DNA of 64,000 bases from Nephrocerus scutellatus (lineage: Eukaryota > Arthropoda > Insecta > Diptera > Pipunculidae). The translations under genes and the position numbers were made by a program. The notes below the pieces were generated by a model, which searched no databases, was not told the origin of the DNA, and saw nothing but the letters and a program-made list of their open reading frames with translations. Where the stretch lies: NCBI GenBank assembly GCA_947095585.1, contig OX352763.1, forward strand, positions 119,273,287 through 119,337,286, read 5' to 3'. Shown here one piece after another: positions 11,179 to 22,689 of the stretch. The stretch's first letter is position 1. Every line of letters starts with the position of its first letter.

Positions 11179-12404
11179 CTCCATGAAATAACTCCCAAAA
11201 TCCGAAAGTGAATTTACTCCCAAGGAAAATCAACTAATATCCAACTCAAGAAATGAAATTGTTCCAAAATTTGAGGTCTATTTCAGGTCCAAAGATAGGT
11301 TCCCTTTAAACAAATTGCTGTTCTATTTCTGTTTTATTTAAATAACTTTAAAATTGTGTTTTATAAAAGTCTTTATTTTAAATAATTGATTTATAGACTT
11401 TTTCTTTGTTTTTATAAAAATTGTTTTGTTAAACATATCTTTGATCGTTGAAAATGTGCGAGCGTAGGCCTGGGACAAGCCTGCACCCTGAGCGATGCGT
11501 GAGCTAAAGACAAGAATGTACCCTGAGCGATGCGTAAACGTAAGCCTGGGACGAGCATGCACCCTGAGCGATGCGTGAGATTAAGACGAGCGTGTACCCT
11601 GAGCGATGCATGAGCGTAAGCCTAGGACGAGCGTACACACCGAGTGATACGTGAGCCTAAGACGAGCATGTACTCTAAGCGATGCGTAAGCCTAGGACGA
11701 GGATGCACCTGAGCGATGCGTGAGCTTAAGACGAGCTTGCACCCTGAGCGATGCGTGAGCCTCAGGCAAGCGTGCACCTTGAGTGATGCGTGAGTTTAAG
11801 ACGAGCGTGAACTCTGAGCGATGCGTGTGCGTAAGCCTGAGACGAACGTGCAACGTGAGCGTTGCGTGAGCGTAAGACCAGCGTGAATCCTGAGCGATGC
11901 GTGAGCGTAAGCCTGAGACGAGCGTGCACCCTGAGCGATGCGTGAGCGTGCATCCGGAGTGAATTGTGAGCCTAAGACACGCGTGTACCCTGAGCGATGC
12001 GCGAGTGTAAGCCTGAGACGAGCGTGCATCCTGAGCGATGCGCGAGCCTAAGACGAGCGTGAAACCCAGAGACAATGGAAATGGGAACACCTCGGCCCTG
12101 GGTCCGATCACTATCAACTTTTTATAAAAAGTGTTGTCATCGGAGATACACAGATGTACTAAATTTGAAGAAAATCGGGCTTTGGGAAGTTGGTAAACAA
12201 CTTGATCGCAAGATTCCATCACCGAGCGAACAACAGAACGCGAAGTTAATAAATAGAATTTTCTGTTGGGACCTTTTTTCATTCCAAAAATTTTAGGATT
12301 TTTTTTACAAAGCAAAGTCTCGTTTTTTACAACGAAAATAACTCCCAAATTAAACGAAATTAACGCCAATCTTTTCGGACATTTTTGGGACTTATTTCAT
12401 GGAG
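11179..12404. mobile_element. Unclassified element with terminal inverted repeats and an internal minisatellite
   Basis: The left end reads CTCCATGAAATAACTCCCAA from 11,179, and the reverse complement of the right end reads CTCCATGAAATAAGTCCCAA ending at 12,404. The match continues imperfectly through TCCGAAA. Between them lie a G/C-richer minisatellite (11,450-12,065) and a short block (12,085-12,180) that recurs at 20.2 and 22.7 kb. No transposase frame was found. A non-autonomous, foldback-like DNA transposon would fit. I saw no clear target-site duplication, so the ends are provisional. Confidence 0.55.
11450..12065. repeat. Minisatellite with alternating 35- and 41-bp units
   Basis: Repeats of a motif beginning CCTGAGCGATGCGTGAG alternate between a short form (continuing CCTAAGACGAGCGTG) and a longer form with an added GTAAGCCTG block. 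Together they make a ~76-bp higher-order unit. Units diverge mildly, with a few deletions. The long minus-strand frames here are products of the repeat and are not counted as genes. Confidence 0.9.
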
Positions 12405-12837
12405 TCCTGTGTGACAAAAGCAGGGGATTGAATACATTTTTGTAAACGTATCTACGATAAAGTAATAATAGGATTAGAAGGAAGGCAAATTTCAAATTTT
12501 TTTTTATTTTATTTCTAGGATTGCCGTTTATAATTAGAAACAGCTTGGAAACAAACCGAAGCACATATGGAGGCAACACCTAAATAAACGCATATAGTAT
12601 CGAAGTTGCAAATTTTATTAAACTGATCAAGAACTGTATATCAAATTTCTTTTCTAATAAAAATAATAAAGTCTTCTTAGTAAAATTCAAAAATTCTTGT
12701 TATTACTCGGCAAAGACATAGGAGTCACATGCAGAGAGCACTGGAACATTTACAACGTTTTAATATCGATAATCCAATTGAAGATTTGAGGCTTTTTTTA
12801 TAATGTACACAGGCTAAAGGTTTTTGCTCAGCACAGC
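12405..12837. other. No gene recognised
   Basis: AT-rich sequence. Its last ~20 bases (CAGCACAGCGTGGGCGTTAG near 12,820-12,842) match the 3' end of the Jockey element copy near 20,850-20,870, so a very short Jockey remnant abuts the following RTE tail. Confidence 0.5.
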
Positions 12838-14340
12838 GTGGGCGTTAGGAAATTCATCATCATCATCATATTTGGCTCTGCAACCAGTGTCCGGCCTTGG
12901 CCTCCCGCAAAAAATCTCTCCACCGGTCCCGCTTTCGAGCCGATGTCATCCAGTTTGGCATCCCTAAACTTTGGGCGTCCTGGTCTACGCTATCCTTCTA
13001 GCGCATTTTTGGCCGGCCTCGCTTTCGTGTTCCATAAACGTTCCGAGCAGGATCCTCTTCGCTCATGCTCACGCTCTCGCTCACCGGAGCCTAACGAGCT
13101 TAATTCTCTTCACGATGTCGACATCGCGGTAACGCTCGTAAATCTTGTTATTATAGAGTCTCCGGAATCGTCCTTCCTCACATACGGGGCCAACCATTCT
13201 CCGTAAGACTTTTCTCTCGAAAGCGGCTATGAGGTCAGAATGCTTTTTGCTAAGCACCCAAGTCTCCGATCCATATGTAAGTACTGGTATAACCATTGTC
13301 TTATATACCAGCTGCTTAGATGTTATGGTTAAGTTCCTTGATTTGAAGAGTCTTGACAGACTATAGTAGGCTTTGTTGGCTTCGAGCAACCGTGCGCGTA
13401 TTTCTGGTTCTATGCTGTTATCGGCTGCTACAGTTGACCCGATATAGTTAAGGGATTGCTCTACTACAAATTTGCGCTCCACTATTTGCATAGAGGGACC
13501 AATGTTGGATCTTCGCAGACGTGGCCACCAAGTACTTTGTGTTGCTCTCATTTATGGGCAGCCCCAGCTTTCGTGCCGCCCGCTCGATCTGGAAAAAAGC
13601 TTCCTGTACATACAGCTCTTGGGTTTCTACCAACGATGTCAATTTAGAGGATTGTTCCCCTCGCCGTCTCGGATCACTTTTTCCAACGCCAGGTTGAAGA
13701 GGACGCGTGCCAGTCCATCTTCCTGTCGAGCCCGTTATAGATGTTGCTTGATAGTCATCCGGATATTTTTACTTGGCTTATAACATTGGTCATGGTCAAC
13801 TTACATTGTCTTGTCAGTTTATTTGGGATGCCAAATTATCTCATGGCTTTATAAAGTTCTACTCAGACTATGCTATCATAGGCGGCTTTAAAGTCTATAA
13901 GAAGATGGTGTAGTGAGTTTTGAAACTCTAGTCATTTTTCCATCACCTGCCTAAGGGTATAAATCTGATCAGTTGATTTACCTGGGATGAAGCCACACTG
14001 GTATGGACCAATGATGGCTCTAGCATATGGGGATATCTTGTCTTGTAGGATAGAGAAAATCTTATACAACGTTATACCACGGTAATTGTTGCTGGTTGTG
14101 ATATCTCCTTTCAAGTTCTCAACACGTGGTCTATCTGGTTGTGAGTGGCTCCATCAGGAGATACCCAGGTGGCTTTGTGGATATTTTTACGAGCAAACCC
14201 TGTACTTGCAACGACCAAATTATTGCTTGCTGCCATCTCTATGACTCGTTGTCCATTGTCATTAAGTTATGGGTGCCAATGTACTGCCTGAACACTGGCT
14301 CCCTACCGATTTTAGCATTCATATCCCCAGAATGATTTTT
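12838..14340 (-). mobile_element. RTE family A LINE, degraded copy
   Basis: The element runs right to left. The simple tail (ATG repeats, seen as CATCATCATCAT near 12,857-12,868) marks its 3' end. Upstream are the RT-thumb and C-terminal parts (LNYIGSTVAADNS, LVYKTMVIPVLTYGSETWVL, ERKVLRRMVGPVCEE) at 13,081-13,551, and part of the RT fingers (FIPGKSTDQIYTLRQVMEK) at 13,932-14,114. A piece matching the endonuclease end follows at 14,150-14,340. The catalytic RT section is disrupted and the region between fingers and endonuclease is deleted compared with the 22.8-25.1 kb copy. The protein motifs fit the RTE clade. Confidence 0.85.
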
Positions 14341-14344
14341 ACGT

Positions 14345-14800
14345 CTTACTGAGGACAGGCATGCAGTTCCCGTTCGACAGATTCAAAGAATTCTACTCGG
14401 GAAGTAGTGGTTATTGAGCAAGTTATTAAAATTGACGCAGTATTTTCGGATGATTTCGACTGGAAGGTGTTTTAAGACGATATTGGGAATGTTATCTAAA
14501 CCTGTCGGGGGCTTGTTGTTCAGTTTCCTGAAAACGTCGAGAAGTAACTGTTTGTTTGGTCCAGCGTTAGTTCGTCCGCTTTCATGTCATTTGAGAAGCG
14601 TACAAGACATTCTGAGTAAATGTGCAGTTTACAAAATCCGTGCAATTCCTTGTTCACTATATCCGCAGAATTACTTGGGTGGTCTCCTATTCGTCATACC
14701 TTGCCAGTGGTAATATCTTTGTTCATCGTCAGGCCGACTATGCAACAGGAGCCTTATGCAAATCTTATCTTATGCAACTATTCACGCGAACTGAGAAAGC
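14345..14800 (-). mobile_element. Jockey-type LINE relic (pre-RT region)
   Basis: On the minus strand, phrases such as LDNIPNIVLKHLPVEIIRKY and FNNLLNNHY can be read, typical of the stretch just before the RT fingers in Jockey-group LINEs. No catalytic motif remains. The right boundary is uncertain. Confidence 0.55.
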
Positions 14801-15770
14801 ATAACCTTTTTTTGCATGGCACAAAGATGAGATTTTTTTTGGAGCTGGGAATAATCCGCCCATGAGCTAAGATTTGCACGCCAATGTAGAGGCCGCATTA
14901 TTCATATAAACAGTCGACATTTCTTACTTCCCTCTTGATTCTATAAAATTCTATATTATTCTTCAATCAGTCCTCCATTTTAAAATGGTGCTGCCTCTAT
15001 TGATAAAAAAAACTTTTTTTGAAATCACTTCGAGGAAAAATGTCTGTCGCCCTGTGCTGACTTAAATATCGCCTAAAGCAAAGACCTACTTATGTTGGCG
15101 GTATATTATGCTGAGATGCTTACTTCTCAAAGACAAAACACTTTGGAAAAGTTTCACACAGTTTGTCCTGGTTCAGGAAAGGGACGGCGAAAGCCCCTTA
15201 GCTTTGCTCTTATCGCGTATCACACAACATCACCTCAACTCCACCAAGCACTTCCACTTCGAAATATCCAATTTGATGATTGATGTCGCCTGCAGATATC
15301 AGAAATGGACTTTGGTATGAATGCTTTGATGTGAGTGCTTTTTCACTTTTGTATGTATGTATGTGTGCATAAGTTATATTAGAAAAAATATTGCAAAAGT
15401 GTGAAGTGACACCCAGCCAGTTGCCTCACCACTACACTTGTTGCAATGTCATCCCCTCTCATACAAATCGATTTCAAAATAATCAATAAACTTAATAGAT
15501 ACAATAGAATTTTCGAAGAAGATTCTTCGTTTGTTTACCTAAACGTCCCTACATAAAATATGGCGTTTAGTTTTTCTTATTAAGTTTTAATCGAATATGC
15601 GCGGAATTTTCAAATTTCGCGGGATTTAGTCCAATTTTCCGATATTTTCGTGTGACGGTACACTTGTCCCTGATATATCTTGACGTTGGTATCTGTAGTT
15701 CTTGTTCAGTTTATGGTTGAATGTCGAAAATATTACTCGTGTTTGGTAGCCTCGGCATTTTTGGAAAAAA
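14801..15770. other. No gene recognised
   Basis: Only short chance reading frames. The last ~100 bases before 15,771 are likely the 5' untranslated end of the mariner relic that follows. I could not identify its left inverted repeat. Confidence 0.45.
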
Positions 15771-16140
15771 ATGGAACAAAGAAGTTGTCTTAGATTTTAC
15801 TTTAAAAATGGAAGCACCGCATTGGAAATATCTTCTAGGAATAAAACAACAAACGTTTTCAAAAGGACCGCGAGGTCATTGAAGTCAACAACCGAAGACA
15901 ACATCGAAAAAGTGAAGACAATGATAATGAACATTCGCCGAAACGATATCAGAGAGGTTTCTGATTGGCATATCAATCAGCTCATGCCAAGCAATTTATT
16001 CGGATGTTTTGGACATGAAATGCGTTGCAGCAAAATCTGTTCCAAAATTGTTGAAATTCGAGCAAAAGCAGTGGAGAACACGGCTCAGGAGTTGCTAACG
16101 GAAGTCGACGACGATACAGATCTGGTCAAATGGCTGATAA
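15771..16140 (+). pseudogene. mariner transposase, N-terminal part
   Basis: The frame from MEQRSCLRFYFKNGS to LLTEVDDDTDLVKWLI resembles the DNA-binding N-terminus of mariner transposases, with a recognisable linker (STTEDNIEKVKTMIMN) and second helix-turn-helix. The catalytic DDE part is absent because the reading frame runs straight into the 3' tail of an RTE element at about 16,141. The source is a Tc1/mariner element, probably of the irritans type, by recall of family sequences. Confidence 0.75.
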
Positions 16141-16275
16141 GCGTAGACCAGGACGCCCAGAGTTTAGCGATGCAAAACTGGATGACATCGGCTCAAAATC
16201 GGGACCGGTGGAGAGACTTTTTGCGGAAGGCCAGGACAAGACCCCGGTTGAAGAGTCAAATATGATGATAATAAT
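16141..16275 (+). mobile_element. RTE family A LINE, 3' scrap inside the mariner relic
   Basis: The sequence from GCGTAGACCAGGACGCCCAG to the ATGATGATAATAATAA tail matches the 3' ends of the RTE A copies at 1.2 kb and 44.5 kb. Its position immediately after a broken mariner coding region shows that it landed within the transposase. The mariner C-terminus is not found downstream, so a deletion probably followed. Confidence 0.75.
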
Positions 16276-16640
16276 AAATAACCGCCAAAATATCTGTTTT
16301 TGAGGTCGGGCCTATTTCAAAGTATTTTCTTTTTTCCACCTACCACAAGTGCCACACGTCACTCAAGACATGCGTTACACGCGGGATATCAAAATTGGCC
16401 GCTGACATTGAGCTACTCACAAAATTTCAACACTCTAGGTCGTGCGAAAGGTGGTTAAAAAGGACCTAAAAAAAGGGGGAAAAAAGGGCGGCATTTCTAA
16501 CCATCACACGCGCCACATGGCCCAAGCGGAATGTAAAAGATGTTATTTCGGACTGAGACACTCACAAAATTTCAGTTCTCTAGGTCATGTGGAAAGTGCT
16601 TAAAAAGGACCTCAAAGTAGTCGAAAATACAGACAAAAAG
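16276..16640. other. No gene recognised
   Basis: A short internal similarity is visible: ACTCACAAAATTTCA followed by CTCTAGGTC occurs near 16,415-16,440 and near 16,561-16,587, each followed by a block resembling GTGGTTAAAAAGGACCT. This is a diverged direct repeat with ~145-base spacing. Confidence 0.45.
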
Positions 16641-16649
16641 GGGTCAAGT

Positions 16650-17830
16650 CAAGTTTATGGTAAAAGATAATAAAAACACGATAGTTAGTGTTTTCAATAT
16701 CGCTAACGGTCTTCCACAAGGCTCAGTAGCGGCGCCAGTTCTGTTTATTGTTTTTATTTCCGAAGTGCTGAATGATATAAATGCATCCCTCGCTTATGCT
16801 GACGATATTATGATATGCGTACACGGCTCAAGAGTCGAGGAAGTTATAAGCAATTTGCAAAGTTGCGAAAGGTGGAACCTAAGATAAGCTATTCAATGTA
16901 CGAAGTTTTACTGTTTCGCAACCTTTTACGAAGCGGAAATAATGATCTTTGACGCAATTGGAAAAACTTGCAGATAACTGGTGCAAATGGCTTTCATATT
17001 CCAACAAAGACGGTTGTACGGTATTTGGGTATTTACTTGGGTGCATTCTTGTATTACAATGAGCACGTAAACACTCGTACCACTGTAAATAAGGAAAGAG
17101 CCGCTTTTATGGCTCTGAAAAATTAATTTTATTCACGCCATCTGAAATCTGAGAAGGTCATTTGTTACCAGGCGTTTGTAGGACCAATTTTAACGTATGC
17201 GTGTCCAATATGGTGGAAGGTCAGTCCCTCCTATACCTATAAAAAACCGCGTCTTTGAGAGGAAATGCCTAAGAGCATGTATGAGTATCTATAGACGCGA
17301 TCATTCTGATTATAGACGGTATGAGCCGATAAAGAAACTCTTGGACGCTTCCGGAATGTCCTGAATCGATAATGTCATTCTAGAGCCCATTTCGCTCGCT
17401 CAGCCTCTGTTGCAAACGACTTTATTTCGGGAACCTTTTATCCCCATCCTCATTACTTCTAGATAGCACTGGAGAATCGCTTGATACAACCTGAGACATT
17501 CTTGTATCTGGATGCACTGGACATGTGCAACGTGCCGGTAATCTACCATGTTGCTACAAGGGCAACCTACAAACGCATCCGAAATGCTTCAATAACTGTG
17601 GGTAATCGGGATGCTAACTGGAGGTACTGCAGTATCATTCATGAATGAGATCGTAATAAAAGTAATGCAAAAAGATACTCGTGGCTCGACGTGGCTGAAA
17701 TTCAACACCCTAAGTATAAACGGGGGCAGCATCTCGGGTAGCCAGCACGATGGGTATCATGGAGTTGTCATATTGGCAGCTCTATGTGCCAGTTGAGCTG
17801 GAGGCTTGGAGCGCTACCAACGAAATATAA
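16650..17830 (+). mobile_element. I/Jockey-group LINE, reverse transcriptase relic
   Basis: An RT segment with NGLPQGSVAAPVLFIVFISE and the catalytic YADD at 16,795-16,806 is followed by broken thumb sequence (LERKCLRACMSIYRRDHSDY near 17,245-17,320). C-terminal pieces run to about 17,790. The sequence after RT resembles I-element-type proteins, but the clade is uncertain. Several stops and frameshifts are present. A T-rich run near 17,850 lies past the likely end. The endonuclease and Gag parts are absent. Confidence 0.75.
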
Positions 17831-17929
17831 GGGAATAGTCCTTTTTATGTTTTTTTTTTTATTCTTTTCTTGCTAAGCTAGTTGTAAGTAGTTTTAAGTA
17901 ATTTAAGTAATTAAAGGCAGGGACAGCCA

Positions 17930-18959
17930 TCAATAGTGAACGCTCTCAATGAATTTCCAAACATGGATACAATTGTTCATCGCTATATGATACAATACTT
18001 ACATTTGAAAGGCCTTAATCCAACCAGCATCAAAACGGAGCTAGATTCTACTAAAGGGAAGTCTGCTCCTTTGCTTACCACCGTTCGAGTTGCCAAGACG
18101 AACATCGGTTTTGGATGACCGTCAACTGAAAGTGCGTGAGCTAGAAGATATGGCAGGCATTCCAAAAAGTGCTGCACGTCGCATTTTGACTGATAATTTG
18201 GACATGAGAAAGCTGTGCTCAAGATGGTCGCCGCTATTACTCACAATGGAACAGAAACATCGTCGTGGAGATGTTTCATTCGAGTGTTTGGCGAAGTAGA
18301 GAAGAGTTTTTGCGTCTATTCATATCCATGGATGAAACATTGGTCCATCACTTCACATCGGAGACGACGGAACAGTCAAAACAATAGTCTGAAAGGAGAG
18401 AAATGGTTTCAAAGAAGGCGAAGACAGTTCCATCTGAAGGCAAGGTCATGGCGTCAGTTTTTTTTTGGATGCACGTGGGATAATTCTCATTGATTATCTT
18501 CAGAAAGGAAAAACAATCAACGGCGTGTATTATGCGAAATTATTGCAGCGTTTGAAAGATGATATCAAGAAAATAACGGCCCCATTTGGCAAAGAAAAAG
18601 GTTTTGTTGCATCAATTAACATATCCGTCATCGTGATGGCCAAAATCAAAGAGTTAAAGTTCGAATCGCTTCCTAATGTACCCTATTCTCCATATTTAGC
18701 CCCCCTCGGACTATTTTCTGTTTCGGAACTTGAAAAAATGGTTCGATGGTAAAAGATTTGCCAACAATGAAGATGTGGAGTCTGCGGTTGATGGCTATTT
18801 TAAGGAGCTCGACGATTCTCACTATAAATAGAGTATCGAAGCTATTGAAGATCGCTGGGCAAAGTGTATCGAACTAAAAGGAGACTATGTAAAGATGTTT
18901 TTTCCCAAATTTTGTGTGTTATCTGTGTTAGGTCGGGTACTTCTCAGACTACCCTCGTA
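17930..18959 (+). pseudogene. mariner transposase and right inverted terminus, defective
   Basis: Pieces of a mariner transposase appear in order: HLKGLNPTSIKTELDSTKGK at the N-terminus, a broken linker, DDRQLKVRELEDMAGIPKSA (second HTH), FISMDETLVHHFTSET holding the first catalytic Asp, KVMASVFLDARGIILIDYLQ, PYSPYLAPLGLF, and the C-terminal WAKCIELKGDYVK. The second Asp (family HQDNAPAH) is lost in a short deletion near 18,608. The third is replaced by Gly (codon 18,708-18,710). The right terminus is GGTCGGGTACTTCTCAGACT followed by ACCCTCGTA, ending at 18,959. The matching left terminus was not found, so the 5' end is missing. The element cannot encode an active enzyme. Confidence 0.88.
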
Positions 18960-20189
18960 CATACCATCTCACGTATGTTTTTTAACCAAAGATAACTATT
19001 TTCTTTCTTCCTCTTCGACGTATACGGCTGTTGACATCACAACTCAGTACATCGCTGAATGGGAAATTCGTTGGAGGTAATATCTTTTTTATCTTCAACT
19101 TTGTATTTCCTGTCGGAATCAAATAAAAATACTGTCACATTGCATTTGTCGTTTCAACGTTACACCTGACATACATATCACAGCACAAATTAGACACGAA
19201 GAAGACGGTTATTGGTCTTCTACTAAACATCAACTAAAATCCTTTTATTCATAGCTAACGTACGAATGTATCTCCTAATCGAACGAAGCAATTCTTTCTC
19301 GAAATTTTATTGCTTTCTACGAGTAAGTACAGTGCTTACAGTAAATTGCTTTTTATTGGAATTGCTTCATAGTGAGTATCGCAGAGTATTACTTGAAAAA
19401 TAAACTTCAATCTTTCATCTTCATTCTTCATTTCAATGGACACCGAAGTACACTGATGTCAGAATAGATGAGAAGTTCTGAAAAAAACTCAGGTAAATTG
19501 TAACAACTGAGTTCACAAATCTCGGAGGATAATTGGCTTCGGGTTTAATGATTTGTTGTGTGGGAAGGCAGCAAATACTTTGAACTTGAACCTGAGCATG
19601 ACAAGATTTTACACACTTCCGACTTCAACAAGCAGAAGCCCTTAAATTTTTTTACAAATTAACAATTAGTCGAAAAATTATATCAAGCAGGTACATGTAG
19701 TTGAAAATTTCAGCGTAATCCATTATTCCTTTGGTGCGGTCGTTTTTCCTATAAATGCGCCGCATGTGACCGAGTGAATATTTTTCACAAAAATGAGTGT
19801 GGTTTGTGCGAACTTTTTTTAAAAATAAATGCAACAAAATTCATGAAAAATGTGGACAATTATTTCATTTAATGATAAATGGGACGCGCACTGTTGTTTG
19901 TATGTACCAGCTTCGGTAAGTAAGAAGTAAGAGTAGGGAAACGGAAGCTTGGAAAAAATTGCTCATCTTACAGAAACAATGGAATTAACAACCTAACCAT
20001 TACCTTCTAAGTACGAGTATTTAACTTTAGTTGAACAGAACGAACTGAGTGAGTTCGCTGTGCTGTGCATACGACAGGCAGGAAGAAATTAAGAAAAAAA
20101 TATTTCCTTATTTGAAATAAACCAACGACGAGACTATTTCTTCTTTCATTGAAGTTTTATTAATCGTATAGCCGTTTACTTTTAAATTC
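18960..20189. other. No gene recognised
   Basis: AT-rich DNA with no coding or repeat signal that I could place. Confidence 0.5.
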
Positions 20190-20300
20190 TCTAACTCCGC
20201 GTGCCCGTGTGTACCTCCGGTGACAACACTTTTTGTTAAAATTTGGAAGTGATCGGGCCCCAGGGTCGGAAAGCTCTCATGTTGTTTCTGTCGCAGTAGG
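20190..20300 (+). repeat. Dispersed repeat block (copy 1)
   Basis: The core AAATTTGGAAGTGATCGGGC, preceded by an ACAACACTTT segment, matches the block at 22,700-22,765. In reverse it matches the block at 12,085-12,180 inside the inverted-repeat element. The three diverge outside the core. It may be the sub-terminal part of an unclassified non-autonomous transposon. Confidence 0.6.
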
Positions 20301-20785
20301 TGACTTGTTTTCAAAATTCAAAATTTTTATTTCAATTCAATTCAATTCAATAAATAAAAAATTTAAAAAAAAAACCAAAACGAGAAATCTCCATCAAAAG
20401 CCTGAATTGGAAGTTGCTCCAGAGAATTTGGCAAAAAGTGGCGAATAACCACAGAGAATCAGAGATCAGAATTCTTTTGAAAAGGATCTCTGTTTTCTGG
20501 CAAACTTCATTTGAATCAAACTCTTTACTTAATTTTGGAAGCTGACTTTTGATAAGCCTATCGGCTCGATATTTGTGCGCTCCTTTTACATTTGTTAGTC
20601 CTGGTATGGAAAAGAATCCGATACAATTCACTGTCCAGTTGTTGGTCCTCAAGAAAGACGACAACTAGTTGCTGAAGGTCGAATTTTTCAATAGAGGTTC
20701 CAAGAATTTTTAAGGCTCACTCACGTAAGTCATTATTTGTAATATTATCTGGGTCATCTTGTAATTTTTCCCTGATCATGATCGA
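20301..20785. other. No gene recognised
   Basis: Low-complexity A-rich DNA near 20,340-20,390, including a TTCAATTCAATTCAA run, then unremarkable sequence up to the Jockey element. Confidence 0.45.
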
Positions 20786-20789
20786 TTGA

Positions 20790-22685
20790 TTAAAGCATTT
20801 GGACTCGCGCTTAGAGGGGTTCACACCCTTATAATGCTCGGCTATATGCTTGGCACAGCGTGGGCGTTGAGGAAAAGGAGGAGAAAAGAGGAGATGTCTA
20901 TGAGCTTGTGTCTTGAATGCCTGTGGATCATAGTGATGTGGGAAGATAGAGCTTGGCAGAGCATTTCACATACGTGTTGCACGGCTGAAGAACGAATCCC
21001 TGAACTCAACTGTACGTCCGAAGATGGGCTTGAGGGTAAACCGAGCAGAGCACCACGAGTATTGCGGTTATATTCAGCTGGCTATTTCTCTTGAGCACCG
21101 CTGGTAGAAGAAACGACAAAACAGTGACAAGCAGGAAACGTTCCTGCGGTGTTCGAGCGATTCTATTGATTTCGCTATATTTGCGTTTTATCGCACGGTT
21201 TTGTATTCTATCTAGCTGGTGCAAGGTAGTTTTAGGCGCACCAGACCTGATATGATAATTGTACTCAAGTTTAGGGCGAATAAAAGCCTTATAGATAGTA
21301 GCCAGATCAGAAAGAGTGAAATATTTCTTGCACCCGGTTAGAAAATCTAAACATTTCGCAGCATTTTTGGCGACACTGAATATGTGGTCATTCCAACGAA
21401 GCTTGTCGTTAACGCACATACAGAGAATTGCGAGATTTTCAGTTTCCTCAATGCAAGCGCCATACATGGATAATGGCATGGGATTTAGGATTCGCTTAGA
21501 CGGCAGGAGACAGCATTGAGTTTTGGAAGCGTTAAATTCTACTCGATTGTTTTCTCCCCATTGTATTATGCTGTCTAGGTCAGAATTTAACGTGCTTAAC
21601 ATATGTAGTTGTTTGAGTTCCACATGAGAAGTGGAGGAACGTTCCTCAAACTTATATGAGAAGCTGAGAGTGCTGTCGTCAGCGACAGAGTGAACTGGAT
21701 TAGAAGTCATTAATAAAAATGAGGAAGAGTGTCGGGGACAAAACAGAGCCCTGGGGAACGCCAGCATTTAAGTAATGAACTTTAGACTTGAAACACGAAA
21801 ATCGTGAATTTAGTAAAAGGGTTCCGTACGGCACCCTAAAGAACTGACAGACAAGAATGCGAGTTGATGCTGCATCCGTCCAATCGTACTTGAATTGAGG
21901 TGGTCCATAAGATAGCTTCTAATCCAGTGAAGCAGTTTATCATCAACTCCATAAGCACGCATTTTGGACAAAAGAGCTTAATGCCAAACTCTGTCAAACG
22001 CCTTGGAAATATCGAGTGCAACAGCCTTGCTGTCTCCAAATTGATGCAAAGACCGGTTCCACTGTTCGGTGAGATATACCATCAAATCGCCAGTAGAACG
22101 TTGCCCACAAAATCCATACTGGTTTCAAGATATTTCTTGAGCTGAAAATTGATCAGCGTTTGCATGACCTTGGAAAGAATGGATGTAAGTGCTATGGGTC
22201 GGTACGAAAAGGGAGACGACGGCTCACCTTTTTGGGTATGGGCTGGACAAAAGCTGTTTTCCAACTTCTCGGGAAGAGTACAGAAAAAAAGGATAAATGG
22301 AAAAACTGGCATTACCATTGCAGCTTGGAAGAACACCTCTTTAGAACTATTGGGAAAATACCATCTGTCCCAGCGGATTTGTGAGTGATGAGATCGTTTA
22401 CAACTCTAGCCACTCTAGCACAAGTACGAATGAAGATCTTTCCCATAGAGTGTTCAATAATCGGAGGTGCAGGCGGTAGCAATGCACAATCTTGAAGCGT
22501 GGAGTTAGCTGCAAAATACACAACAAACTGGCCTTGTCTTATAGAGCTGACAACTGGAGTGTCATTATAAATGAGCGTTGGAATCGACGAAGAGCTTGTA
22601 TTTTTGATTCTTTTCACGAATGACCAAACATTATTACTAACTTTGAGACAATGTAGTACTTTTTGCCTCAATTTTTGGTCTTAGG
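20790..22685 (-). mobile_element. Jockey-type (BS-like) LINE, RT region, defective
   Basis: Read right to left. The pre-RT region (HKSAGTDGIFPIVLKRCSSK, 22,312-22,671) is followed by FSYRPIALTSILSKVMQTLI near 22,150-22,220. The palm has the catalytic box as VADD in place of the usual FADD (near 21,690), with HVELKQLHMLSTLNSDLD after it. Thumb and C-terminus (YKAFIRPKLEYNYHIRSGAP, LDRIQNRAIK) follow to ~21,190, and the 3' end is near 20,790. The family matches the shorter copy at 60.35-61.42 kb. Frameshifts separate the blocks. The endonuclease and Gag are missing. Confidence 0.87.
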
Positions 22686-22689
22686 CGAA

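Noticed and set aside
11692..12369. 225-codon minus-strand frame
   Set aside because: It runs through the 35/41-bp minisatellite, so its length reflects the repeat.
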